From NCBI GenBank assembly GCA_043381765.1, contig JBHJMP010000997.1, positions 1 through 27,194 on the forward strand: a stretch of DNA of 27,194 nt, in the 5' to 3' direction. The first letter of the stretch is position 1. Every line of letters begins with the position of its first letter. This document shows, in pieces, positions 1-19,500 of this stretch. Below the pieces are notes generated by a model, which was not told the origin of the DNA, ran no database searches, and worked only from the letters and a program-made list of their open reading frames with translations. The translations under genes were made by a program, and so were the position numbers. The stretch is from Collodictyon triciliatum (lineage: Eukaryota; CRuMs).

Positions 1-104
<104 letters not shown>

Positions 105-111
105 CTTTTAG

Positions 112-9104
<8,993 letters not shown>

Positions 9105-9345
9105 GCTGGCTCTCCTCCCAAAACAACGCAACAAAGCGAGAGGCGCCGCGGCAAGAGACAGACAAACAGGAACAAGAACCCAAAAAGAAGAAAGAAAAAA
9201 AGGAAGAAAAGAAGAAAAAAAAAAAAGGAGGAGAGGAGAGGGAGAGAAAGAAGGATGTTGTCAACCCGAGTGCTGCTCTGCTGCTGCTGCCGCCCGCCTT
9301 CACGCTCTCAATCCCACACACAATCCCGCCCGCATTTCATCACCG

Positions 9346-9351
9346 AATAAA
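9346..9351 (+). promoter_or_regulatory. AATAAA, candidate polyadenylation signal of the myosin gene
   Basis: Canonical hexamer about 240 bases after the proposed stop at 9102-9104. It supports ending the gene there but is weak evidence alone in AT-rich DNA. Confidence 0.3.
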
Positions 9352-9662
9352 AACGCACGCCTCTCTTCCCTCGCAACGCCCCGCTCAAAGGCGCTCAATC
9401 AGGTGGAATCAGAACAAAACGCTGCTGATTGTGCAACGCAGGAAGCAGGTGTCCTTGGTCTTTTCTTTTTTTTTTGTTTTTTGTTTTTTTTTTGTTTCTG
9501 TTTTTTTTTTTATTTTGTTTTTCTTGTTTTTGTTTTTCTTGTTTTTGTTTTTGTTTTACTCTTCCTTCTAGTTAACCGGCTCATTCTTCAACTTGAAAGC
9601 AAACAACTCCGCCGGTCGTAAAAAACCCTTTTCTGCATGGAGAAGCGCAAAGTATCTGGTAC

Positions 9663-9965
9663 CGTCATTTTCATTTTCTCATTTTCTTTTATTTTCCCTC
9701 TTTTCTCTCTTCTCTCTTTTTTCTCTTTTTTTTCTCGCTTTTTTTCTCGCTTTTTTCTCTTTTTTCTCTTTTCTCTTTTTTCTCTCTTCTCTCTTCTCTC
9801 TCTTCTCTCTTTTCTCTCTTTTCTCTCTTTTCTCTCTTTTCTCTCTTTTCTCTCTTTNNNNNNNNNNNNNNNNNNNNNNNNNNNNNNNNNNNNNNNNNNN
9901 NNNNNNNNNNNNNNNNNNNNNNTCTCTTTTCTCTCTTTTCCCTCTTTTCCCTCTTTTCCCTCTTT
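9663..9965. repeat. TCTCTTT-type pyrimidine tract with assembly gap
   Basis: Almost pure C/T on the + strand, mostly TCTCTTTTC units on both sides of the N run, changing to TTTTCCC units near the end. The tract probably caused the assembly gap. Confidence 0.9.
9858..9922. other. Assembly gap (65 N)
   Basis: Unresolved bases inside a low-complexity tract. The true length may differ, and the missing 5' exons of the E2 gene may be here. Confidence 0.99.
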
Positions 9966-10025
9966 CTTCCGCTATATATTTCAAGATTACATAGCCTACT
10001 GTATTCACTACTTCACTCTATTCAG

Positions 10026-10587
10026 CGAGGGCGGTTTCTTTAACGCAACCCTGTCCTTTCCGAAGGATTACCCTAATAGCCCACCAAAGATGCGATTTAC
10101 AACAGCCATTTGGCATCCGAACGGTATATCCCTTGGCTACCAGCATCCAAATATTGTTTTCTATATAATTGTCATATTTTAAGGCTTTTTGTTCTGAATA
10201 TTCCTCATTGATATGTAGTGTACGAAAGTGGAGACGTCTGCATCTCCATCCTACATCCTCCAGGAAATGACTCTTTTGGATACGAGAAAGCATCCGAAAG
10301 ATGGCTTCCAGTCCACACGGTGGAGAGTATCATGCTCAGCGTAATTTCCATGCTGTCTTCTCCCAACGATGAAAGCCCGGCGAATCTGGAGGCTGCGGTG
10401 CTCATTTTCTCATAATGATCCATATGTCCACCTTACCATGATGATTGCTTTTTGCTATGGTTGGGAATGCCTTATAACGTTTTCATTCGATATGCTACCC
10501 TATGTATAGAAAGAATGGAGGGAAAATCGTGAAGGCTACAAGAAACGCGTTGGTCGCCTTGTTCGCCAGTCCCAGGAAATGATGTAG
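10026..10587 (+). CDS. Ubiquitin-conjugating enzyme E2, UBE2G1/Ubc7 type (5' end missing)
   Basis: Transfers ubiquitin from E1 to substrates with an E3; in family members this serves ER-associated or cytosolic degradation. Exons 10026-10123, 10219-10397 and 10510-10587 are joined in phase and end at TAG 10585-10587. Signatures in order are [20 protein letters not shown] (with the conserved HPN), [13 protein letters not shown] with the catalytic Cys at 10239-10241, [16 protein letters not shown] and [14 protein letters not shown]. The acidic/Gly insertion after the Cys ([16 protein letters not shown]) is the extended loop of the UBE2G/Cdc34 group, and the C-terminal half is closest to UBE2G1 from memory of the family. 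About 118 of an expected 170 residues are visible. The first ~45-50 residues, including helix 1 and the NPVEGFSAG-type motif, are absent. A preceding phase-2 exon is required. ORF frames running into the upstream pyrimidine tract are intron. Confidence 0.93.
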
Positions 10588-11231
10588 TGCCCAGCGCTTT
10601 GGCCATCTGGTTCTCTCCTTTCTCTCGTTATCGTGTTCTTGCCCTACCTCGTCGACAAGAAAAGGAAAGAAAACGACACATAGATACTACAGCAGCATTA
10701 ATTTCTCATTCATCTTCCTTTTCTGCCTCTCTCGTGCGTGCTCAATCGGATTCTATCAGATAAAAATGAAAAAGAATATACAAATAGAAAACGGTCATAG
10801 AAATGTTTTCCTTCTCCTGAATTTAATGTTCATGAGTTTTGGAGCATTCGTTATTAGTTTTCCTTTCTTTTTTTTATGTACGATAAGTTAATCAGATATT
10901 CACTATCGGCTGTAAAATCATTTTGCTTCTTTTTTTTTTCCAACTCCATTAGATTCAAAGCGTGAGAAAGGAAAGAGATAGATGTGTATGATTGTAGACC
11001 CGAATAGAAGATGTTGCAGCGAAGATGGCAGCACTCGAAAGAAACAAAAATAGAAAATCGGTTAGGCGAGCGGCCAAACTGATTGATTGGTTGGGTGGGT
11101 ACCAAGGGTTGAATATGTTGTGGGAGATATCTTTCACGACACAGGCCCACGTGCCCCCCTTCGCTTGCGGTCAGAGTAGCAATCAAAGCAGGTGCGTTTC
11201 AGTAAGCTTACTATGTTCTTCCTTAAGATTT
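10588..11231. other. E2 3' flank and intergenic stretch
   Basis: No gene recognised. Overlapping short open frames on both strands at 10854-11237 resemble no family I know. Base composition rises toward 11000-11230, next to the dispersed repeat, so this part may belong to the same element. Confidence 0.4.
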
Positions 11232-11232
11232 G

Positions 11233-11366
11233 TGTGAGGTGGTTGAGATTTTGGCTTTGGTTCGCTAGCTTTCGTGTGCATAGATGCTTCCATTGGAACC
11301 TGAGTGACAAGGAAGTCGGTAATTAGGTTTTCATACCGCGCTTTGGCTTTTAGCCTAGGTCTTGTG
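11233..11366. repeat. Dispersed repeat, copy A
   Basis: Matches the sequence at 27056-27191 along about 130 bases with small indels. Shared blocks include tggctttggttcgctagc, agtcggtaat and the agcct-ggtcttgtg end. By eye about three quarters of bases agree. Both strands have partly open frames: on the minus strand this copy is open for about 65 codons but has no start I can defend. Its family is unknown to me. Confidence 0.75.
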
Positions 11367-11371
11367 GAGCA

Positions 11372-11429
11372 TGAGAAGTGAGACGTGGTTTAATCGCTTT
11401 CTCAGCTTATTTTCACACGTCTCTTCTCA
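11372..11429. other. Imperfect inverted repeat next to repeat copy A
   Basis: tgagaagtgagacgtg at 11372-11387 pairs with cacgtctcttctca at 11416-11429, giving 14 base pairs with a two-base bulge and a 28-base loop. Function is unknown. It may be a structured end of the repeat element or of a transcript. Confidence 0.6.
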
Positions 11430-13737
11430 CGGGGTCTTATCAACGAAGAATGTGAAGATGGCGAAGTAATCAGTTGTGGAAAGGGAGCCATCTCATATTG
11501 GTAGCAATATTCTGCATTTTTCAAATTGTCTAATCTTTATATTCATGTCCAGGAATATTGCATGAAGAGACCATATGAACGTGTGGGAAATACAGCTTCA
11601 TCCGCTTTGGTATGTCGAAGTATCATTGGTTTACTTATTTGTCCTATCATCTCATGAAATACCAGGTTTATTTCTTCATACCTTTATGTAGCACACATTT
11701 TTGGCAAGATTGCTGAAATCGGTGTTTTATCCTACTGGAGTCAATTATTTATCATTATTGTTTTAAAAAAAAAAGACATTAATCCAATCAGAGCCGTTGG
11801 TATTCTGCTCTGCAAATTTGTGTTGAAAAAAAATGACATGATAGAATTGTTTTGGCGAGCCTACATAAGTAAGCGAATTCAACTATTTCCATCAACATAG
11901 TGATAATTTCAGACTTTATACTCGAAAATATGGTTAAATCAATCATTGGAACATCTACAATTTTTATATGGGGGCGAATAGGCACTATTATTATGTCGCC
12001 ATATACAAGTCGATATTGTCAATATAAGGTCTGATAAATAACTTTTAAACACAGCGTCCTTCTCCATTTATCATTCCGATGACTTATTTTTGTATTTTCA
12101 TTCATATAGGAATGACTGCATTCATGCATCTCGATGGACTGCTGCTGAAGTAAACGAAAGCGACATAGTTTTTTTTTATGATAAACATGTATTTTTACTT
12201 CACACATGCAAATCGATTGATACAGGACGGTGTGAATTTAATCGATTTTGATTGCTTCTTCAGTTTATTTTTATCCAATTTCAATAAATGTAAATAGCTG
12301 TAGCCACTGTACAGCCAAATTGGTTTCATTCTGAATAATGTCATATCGATGTATAAGTGATTGCATTCATGATTATGCCCACGCTGATGAGAAACTTAAT
12401 CATTTGTTTATATCATGCAGGAGCTAGTTGAAGACCTATGAATACTCAATACGGCCGAAAGTAGACGAAATTATTTGCTTATTACGTTGTGTGGCTCACA
12501 GTTTATTAAGTAGCCTGAAATGAAAGATTATATTGAACAAATGCTTTTCTTTTTACCTCAATTTCTTTATGTGATTAATGTGTGCGACTGTTTCATGTTC
12601 CATCACGAATGTGGATAACATCGGAGTAGCTCAATACAGCGTATTTTAATGGTGTTTTTTTTTTTGGATATGTCCCAACCGAAAAATTTTAAGCAAAAAG
12701 AGGTGTTTATTTATCTGTATTATAAGAATCTCGATATATACCTTTCATTTTATGTTGATTCTCCAATAATTAGCTTGTTTAATGATGAATCAGAAGTCAT
12801 GTATGAATGAGCATTCATAATTATAATTTAGTTTGTAAGAACAAACTAGCTGATAAGAGAAAACCGATGGTTGAATATCAATGTATTAGTTAACCAGCCA
12901 ACGATGATATATAGTTTTTTTTTTTGAGTACCTATGTATTTTGAATCATTTCCATGTTAAACGATACATATATAAAAATCATCTTTGCGCACTTGATTTT
13001 CGCTAACTTTATCTTCCGCTCTGAACCCTACGAAGGTCATGGTAAAAGGACACGAGACAAAACAACCAATGGAAAGGGAACTGTTCGATCTGCTGCTATT
13101 ACCGAGAGGGGGGAGGGGTGGTTGGATGGACGGCTCCTAGTTTTTCCGATTATATGAAGAGATGGTCTAAGGAACGATTTGTGGGGTGTGGGGATGAGTT
13201 GTTGTGTGAGAAATAGTAAGTCTCAATGTTGTCCATAAACTTCATAAAAATAATAATAATCACTCCAATATATTCGATGTGTTAAAATTGAACACCAATG
13301 GAAAGCATTTAATCACAAAAACTATTTTTATGGATTTGTGTAAATTGTTATTTTCATGCAGGACTTTGTCGATTTATACATTATTCAAAGAAATCAATTT
13401 GTCAGTATTGCCAAAAAAAATAATAATATACAATCGTGTATCTCCAATTCAATTTTATTTTGCTTTTCATAACTAATCAAAGCTTAATACAACAGTGATG
13501 TCCGTGCCTGCAGACTTCAGAACTTATCTTTTCAATTCTATTAAAAAAAATTGTGTGTGAAAGATGAGCGTTTCATTTTGCAATTACTCTAATTTGCTAG
13601 CCGTGTCTATTTATTATGAAACCGATAGGAGTCCTTGCCAAGCTGATAGCCACGTTTACTATGAAAGGAGTATCTTATTCTATGCATATTCGATTATTTT
13701 AATATCCTTTTTAGTCAAGAACATCTATCTGCTGGAA
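11430..13737. other. AT-rich stretch without a recognised gene
   Basis: Read on both strands. Short open frames exist, but none shows a family motif, codon regularity or a chain of splice sites. A possible tiny exon, ATG at 11562 to the donor at about 11613, has no supported partner. A purine/G-rich patch lies at 13105-13130. No tRNA or rRNA was seen. Confidence 0.5.
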
Positions 13738-13953
13738 ACACCCTCGCCTCAATTCGCCGCCTGTGATACCACCACCCCTCCCCCCGACTCGGCTGGGAAT
13801 GTGCACTCGACAACAGCTCATCCTCACCCACATAAATCGTTGTCTCGCTTCGGCTGCCCTTTTTCCTGGTGTAGGTAAGAAGCATAAAGTGTTTTATTCA
13901 AATGAATATAAATGCGTGTGTGTGATATTTGCAGAATCACATAACTGATTTTG

Positions 13954-14228
13954 TTTCTTTTTTCTTTTTTCTTTTTTCTTTTTTCTTTTTTCTTTTTTCT
14001 TTTTTCTTTTTTCTTTTTTCTTTTTTCTTTTTTCTTTTTTCTTTTTTCTTTTTCTAATTCTTTTTCTTTTCTTCTCCTTTTCCTTTTCATTTTCTTTTTT
14101 CTTTTCCTTTTCCTTTTCCTTTTCCTTTTTCTTTTCCTTTTCCTTTTCCTTTTTCCTTTTTCCTTTTCTTTTCCTTTTTCTTTTCCTTTTTCCTTTTTCC
14201 TTTTTCTTTTCCTTTTTTTCTTTTCTTT
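13954..14228. repeat. (CTTTTTT)n then (CCTTTT)n pyrimidine tract
   Basis: About 275 bases nearly pure pyrimidine on the + strand, first mostly 7-mer units, then CTTTTC-type units. It is bounded outside by a 14-nt direct repeat (tttcctggtgtagg at 13862-13875 and 14226-14239). The KKEK-rich minus-strand frames here are artefacts. Confidence 0.9.
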
Positions 14229-14583
14229 CCTGGTGTAGGAGCAGATTTAGCAAGCCCAAAACCACGCCCTCCCCCCTCAAGTACGTACAAAAAGGAAAAG
14301 GAAGGGAAATATCTGCAGTAATCTATGTGTGGACATGATAATAGTTTAATCTCATCTATTATCTTAATCTGGAATATACGATTATTGACGATTCTCCGAC
14401 CATTCATTTTTTAATCAATCCTTTTTCAGTTTACTGATGTTTTGCTGTGGCTGCTGTCCTTACCAAACCATTATTCACACGCTGTCCCTCTCATACCTTT
14501 CATTTTTTATTCAATGACACCCAACACTAGCTGCCAATCGATTTGTTTGTGCATTTATTGGATTTTCTTGGCAACCATGAGGC

Positions 14584-15720
14584 GTGTTTTCAGCCGATCA
14601 CCTGTCGATGCTTTCACATATTCGATCCAAGGTTCATTTCCCTCTCTTATTCACACAGACAACCGAGAACTTAATAAGAAAGTCTGTGATGGATTGGCAA
14701 TTAAGGTTGCCTCAATCAATCAATTACTTTTCTTTTTGTTTTCACTCGATAATCCTCATACACATTACCAATCTAACGTATGATAACTATATTTTATTTA
14801 TCTTTCTCTTTTGTGTCATTCTTTTCATTTTCTTTTCTTGGGCGGAATAACGACGCGGAGATCGAAAGCGCTGGCTTCAAGCAAAGATAAGCAAGCACAA
14901 GAATGGAGTCCTTCGCTCGACCAAAGCTTACCAGCCACACAGCTATTCACCCCACAAAGAGCGCCTGGAAGCAGAGCCTATACAGACCGGGCTGCCACAT
15001 CCGCCTTCGAGGTAAGCACAAACTGGCCCAGAACTACGACGTCCATATAAAAGCAAAGAAAGAATCGGCCTAAGTCCCAAAAGATCTTGAGTACCACGAT
15101 TAGTAGACTATCAACCAGCTACCCGATCAACTTCAAGAATACGCAGCATACATTCCCAAATGAAAAAAAAAATCGCCGAGGGAGAATTATATAATACTTT
15201 GACATTTTTTTCCGCCCATAACAAGAGAGGCCAGCTCCTTGCTACCCATTATCTGCGGTATTCCTCCTGGCTTCACTAAAAGCGACATGGAAGGTTCATG
15301 AAAATCAAAATTTTCATTTTCCACAATATGCTTCATAAGTTAAACCGTGTTTTGATGAATGATACACTGAATAAGAATTCAGCATCAGAACCACCCAAAG
15401 TTTTTTTTTAAAAAAAAAATCGTCTTGCATTTTACGTTTCTTTCTTTCATTCATAATTCGTACCTAAATACAAGGAAATATGCAATAGAAAAACTAGTAT
15501 CGTAAAATCCATCAAAAATAATAACAGAATGAGCTGTCGAGTAGAAAGATGTGGACTCTTCAAAACCCCACCTGGAGCTATGGAAGAATTGCCACCCAAG
15601 CAAGAAATAAACTTATAAAGGGCTCTCCAAAAAGAGTGGAGAAGGGCTATTGGAAACGCGCCTGACACTAAAACAATCTGGACAAACACCAAGGTGCGGT
15701 TATATGAAGTCAGTATTATT
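14584..15720 (+). pseudogene. Unassigned GC-richer exon-like stretch, possibly a decayed gene or element
   Basis: Pieces at about 14640-14708, 14862-15013, 15060-15165, 15226-15290 and 15540-15705 are richer in G+C than their flanks and carry plausible splice sites (cacag|ac at about 14660, GAG|GTAAGC at 15014, GAAG|GTTCAT at about 15291). Reading through them in any one frame meets several stops (for example TAA at 15071-15073 and TAG-TAG near 15101-15106). Hence I read it as decayed or as exons I cannot join. No family is recognised. It might be a transposon remnant, but I see no polymerase or integrase motif. Confidence 0.25.
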
Positions 15721-16587
15721 TCTAATTTTCATTGAAAATTTTGGTTACTTCTTAATCCGAAGAGTATTATTATTTTACAAATATAATACTCAAAGAAACA
15801 TTTTCTTACTCGATTGGTCTGTTAATGCAAGACACATTTGGAAAACATACAGACGTAGAATAAAAAGGCGAGCACCTAAAACCTGAAAAACTTGAGTGAT
15901 GGTAGTTTGGTATTTTTATTTAAATATCACGAAAAATATTCACTATGGAAACCTCAGGATATGATGAACGGAGAGTATTTCGTGAGCATCGGTATTACGA
16001 TTTATTTATTTATTTATTTTGAAAATTTGGCATTCTGTGGGAATATACTAACCATTGCATATAATTTGAGATATTTGCACTATTTAGAATAGATTCAAAT
16101 ACATGATATTAACATCAATCAGGAATAATCCCGATTCAGCGCATAGAGATTTGCAGACATCATATTTCTTATATTATACGAACTATTTCAGCATCGATAG
16201 AATGTTTAGTGGTTGTATGATGAATTAGGGACATGTACCAATATTATGTACTAATCAAAGAGGAAATTAAGAAAGATATGATAATTCATCTGATATGTGG
16301 AGAGAGAGATATTTGTATCCATTAATATTTAATTTGATAATAGTGAAAAATGAAAATAAACTGGCATGATTAAATTGAACTTTGAGCGTTGATACAATAT
16401 AACCTTGCTAGCCTATTGAAACTATCCAAAACGCATTCAAAATATGAATCGATGATTCAGACAATATCATCCAAAAAAAAAAGGAGAATAGCGTGATTTA
16501 TATTAGACTTGATAAATGGCACACAATATAACTGATGAATATGATGATTTATTATGCAACACACAAAGGTATAGGAATATTCAAAAC
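15721..16587. other. AT-rich upstream region of the STAND gene
   Basis: No gene recognised. It precedes the ATG at 16588 and should contain its promoter, but no distinctive element stands out against the AT-rich background. Confidence 0.45.
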
Positions 16588-19500
16588 ATGTCTGCAACCG
16601 AAACAAGCACCGAGGCTAACACCAGCCTTGTCACCATTGACGAAGTATGCACAAACAAATACATATTGATCAATAAATATTTGATACATTAGAATGGATT
16701 GCTTACTTACGCCAAATACTAAGCGCAGGCTGTCCTCGAATGGGTGAACCACCACCTGGGAAAAATCGAGCTCAAGGCGAAGAACATCCACGGTGACTTT
16801 ATGGACGGGTTCTTTTTGGCCATGCTGATTGAGGCGATCACCAAAAATTCTTTGGGAAGCTATCATTCTCGCTTGTTTGCGTATGATTTATTAATGATAT
16901 TCACAATTTTTATAATTTATTATTTTAATTGATTGGCATTTCATCCCTTTTTTTATATATCAGTGACAAAGCTATTGAGGAGGAGGTTCTTGTTGACAAG
17001 AATCAAAAACTCATTGTTGATTGGTATCTGAAATTGAATGTGCATGACGAGGCTGTTGCTTCTCAGACCCATTACGCTGGTTTGCTTTATTTGTTTTTAA
17101 GGAAAGTGGTTTTGGAATTTTTCATATATCATCCATTTATTTTGTATGAGTGACATATAAATATCTTACAGATTTGCTCAATGCAATCATTCGATATCTT
17201 ATTGGACAAAGTGTTGGCCATTTGGGAAGTCTTGGGGTAACAAAACACCACCTTTTAATCTTTCATATGTAAGGTTTTTTTTTTTATTTTTTGAACCGTG
17301 CCGAAATATAATTTTCAATCGTTAAAAATTGTAGAAAAAATGTCGTGAGAAGTACGATATTGCCAAGAAGCTCTACGAAAGAGCGAAGGCCCCGTTTCCG
17401 TTCCATGGTTGAAATTCGATTTATATTTATCTTTTTTGTGATATTTTTATTTGATACTATATCAATTTCTCAACTGAATAAATTTAAATATTGATGCAGG
17501 TCTTGGTCTGGAAGAAAAAGGCTCTGTCGTGCTCATCCGCACTTGCATTCTTCTTGATAAGGTAACCATTAAGAGAAAAAGAATACAATTTGACCAAAAT
17601 CATTCAGTTTTGTGAAATGTAATCTCGAATTCAAACCAGATGGAGCTTGCTCGTGAAGACCTGAAGGAGAGGCAGTACAAGAAGTGGAATCCGGCTCCAC
17701 AAAAATACGTGACATCGACACCATTGCCGATCGTTACCTCTGACCAGCGTGTCATCCGTGTTTATCTTTCCTCGACTCTCCGTGACATGCAGCAAGAAAG
17801 AGACGAGTTCTTCAAGAACGGAGCCCCTGAGTAAGAATAATCTATTTTTGTAATAATGAATTCATGATTAGGAATGATAATTTGATGCTTTTATTTACGA
17901 ACAATTTTATCTTTATGTTAGATTGAAAAGGCTTGCAAAATCGAAGGGAGTGGACCTTGTCTTTATCGATTTGCGCTGGGGGCTGACTTCTGAAGACAGT
18001 AGCGAGGAATGGGTAATCACTTCATCGAACATCACATATTTTCGAAAAAAAATTAAATAATATTTTGCCATTCATAATATCAATATGTCTTTTTTCTTCA
18101 TTTATTACAGGTTTTGATTCGCTGTCTGGACTCCATCGGAAAGTGCCCATACTTTGTGTGCTCTCTCGGTGCGCGCTACGGCTGGATTCCTGACCAAAAC
18201 AAAACCGAGCTGAACAAACAAGCCCGCTTTGAGGAGCTGCTGAAAACCAAGCCAGATGCCACCATGAAAGATGTTTCTGTGGAATGGCGCAGTGAGACTA
18301 ATGACCGCTTTCCTATAATCGGCGAAATGCCTGGACTGAGCGCGACTGAGTACGAGGTAAAGCGAATTTCTACATTATACTTTGTAACTTGTATATAATA
18401 ATAATAGTAATAATAGTAATAATAAAAAAAATTAAATAAATCATACTTAATCAAATCTACATTTTCAGATTCAGTACGCTTGTCTGATTGAGAAACCAGC
18501 ATGCAGCCGCGCCTTCTTTTACCTCCGCGATGAGCACTATGCTGTCCAACATGCCAAGAGTGAGGAAGAAAAAATGCTGTTCCAAGCTGAAAGCGAAGAG
18601 GCGGTAAAAAATTGGTTTTAAGTCTGATATTTTCGTTTTCAAGTAATTATATTATTTTATTTAATGATTCGATTTTTTGATATATATTTTATTGTATTAT
18701 TTAGCGTAAGAGGCAGGAGGAGCTCAAAGGGAAAGTCAAGGCCAAGTTCGGGCATGTTGTCTACAAAGGAGCGAAGGAGTATTCGGACTTTGTGACTTAC
18801 CATCTGACCTACGCCATTGAGCACGACTTTGGGAATCAAACTGTAATTTTTTTATTTTTAATTAGTGCAAAAGTTTCAATATTGATTGGTGACATGTATA
18901 TATTTCATTTATATTTTGTTGACATAACCATAATCTAGGTGAGAGACCCTGAAGACGAAGCGCAGCACCAGTTCAAGATGCATCGACTGGCTGGGTTTGG
19001 TGGAAGAAAGGAACTTCTCAGGACAATTATGGAGCAAGTAAGTTGAAATGAAGAACAATTAGTTTATTAATATGATAATAATATCCTTTGATTTTTTTCT
19101 TTTGTAATCCATAATAAAATTTTATCAGACCATGAACCAGCTCAACATGGACAACTCCAAAATCATCGTTCTTGCTGCAGAGTCTGGGATTGGAAAGTCA
19201 TCACTGATGGCTGCTATAGCGAGAGACCTTGAAGGCCTGAAGCATCCTGGGCTGAATGTCTTTTTCCATTTTGTTGGATGCACCAATCTCAGCAGCTACG
19301 TGGAAAGGTTATTATATTTGTTTTGTTTTTATAGATTTTATTTCATGATATTCTATTTTATTCCAAAGATTTGTTTTTATTTAGTGTTTCGATTCGCTTC
19401 TGGACTTTGGCCACAAACTCTGCCAACTTTGTCGGGGAAAAGAAGCAGGAATCTGGTATTACATTATTGTATTTTACTTTATATTCAAATGTCGTGTAAT

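Larger units (their letters stand above)
9105..10025. other. Stretch between the myosin stop and the first visible E2 exon
   Basis: Holds a GC-richer part (9105-9450) with a purine tract at 9180-9255, a CTG-rich run near 9270-9290, T-rich sequence at 9462-9560 and a large pyrimidine tract with an N gap. Two splice-compatible pieces exist, about 9403-9450 and 9572-9621, which together read to a TAA in one frame. They could be alternative last exons of the myosin gene. An ATG at 9637 followed by a possible donor (AAA|GTATCT) could be the first codons of the E2 gene. None of these is secure. Confidence 0.4.

Noticed and set aside
10854-11237. Overlapping frames of 60-110 residues on both strands
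   Set aside because: No family motif, mutually antisense, and adjacent to a dispersed repeat, so not called as genes.
13824-14407. KKEK-rich frames on the minus strand
   Set aside because: Pure low-complexity translation of the CTTTTTT/CCTTTT tract with no start context or flanking coding signal.
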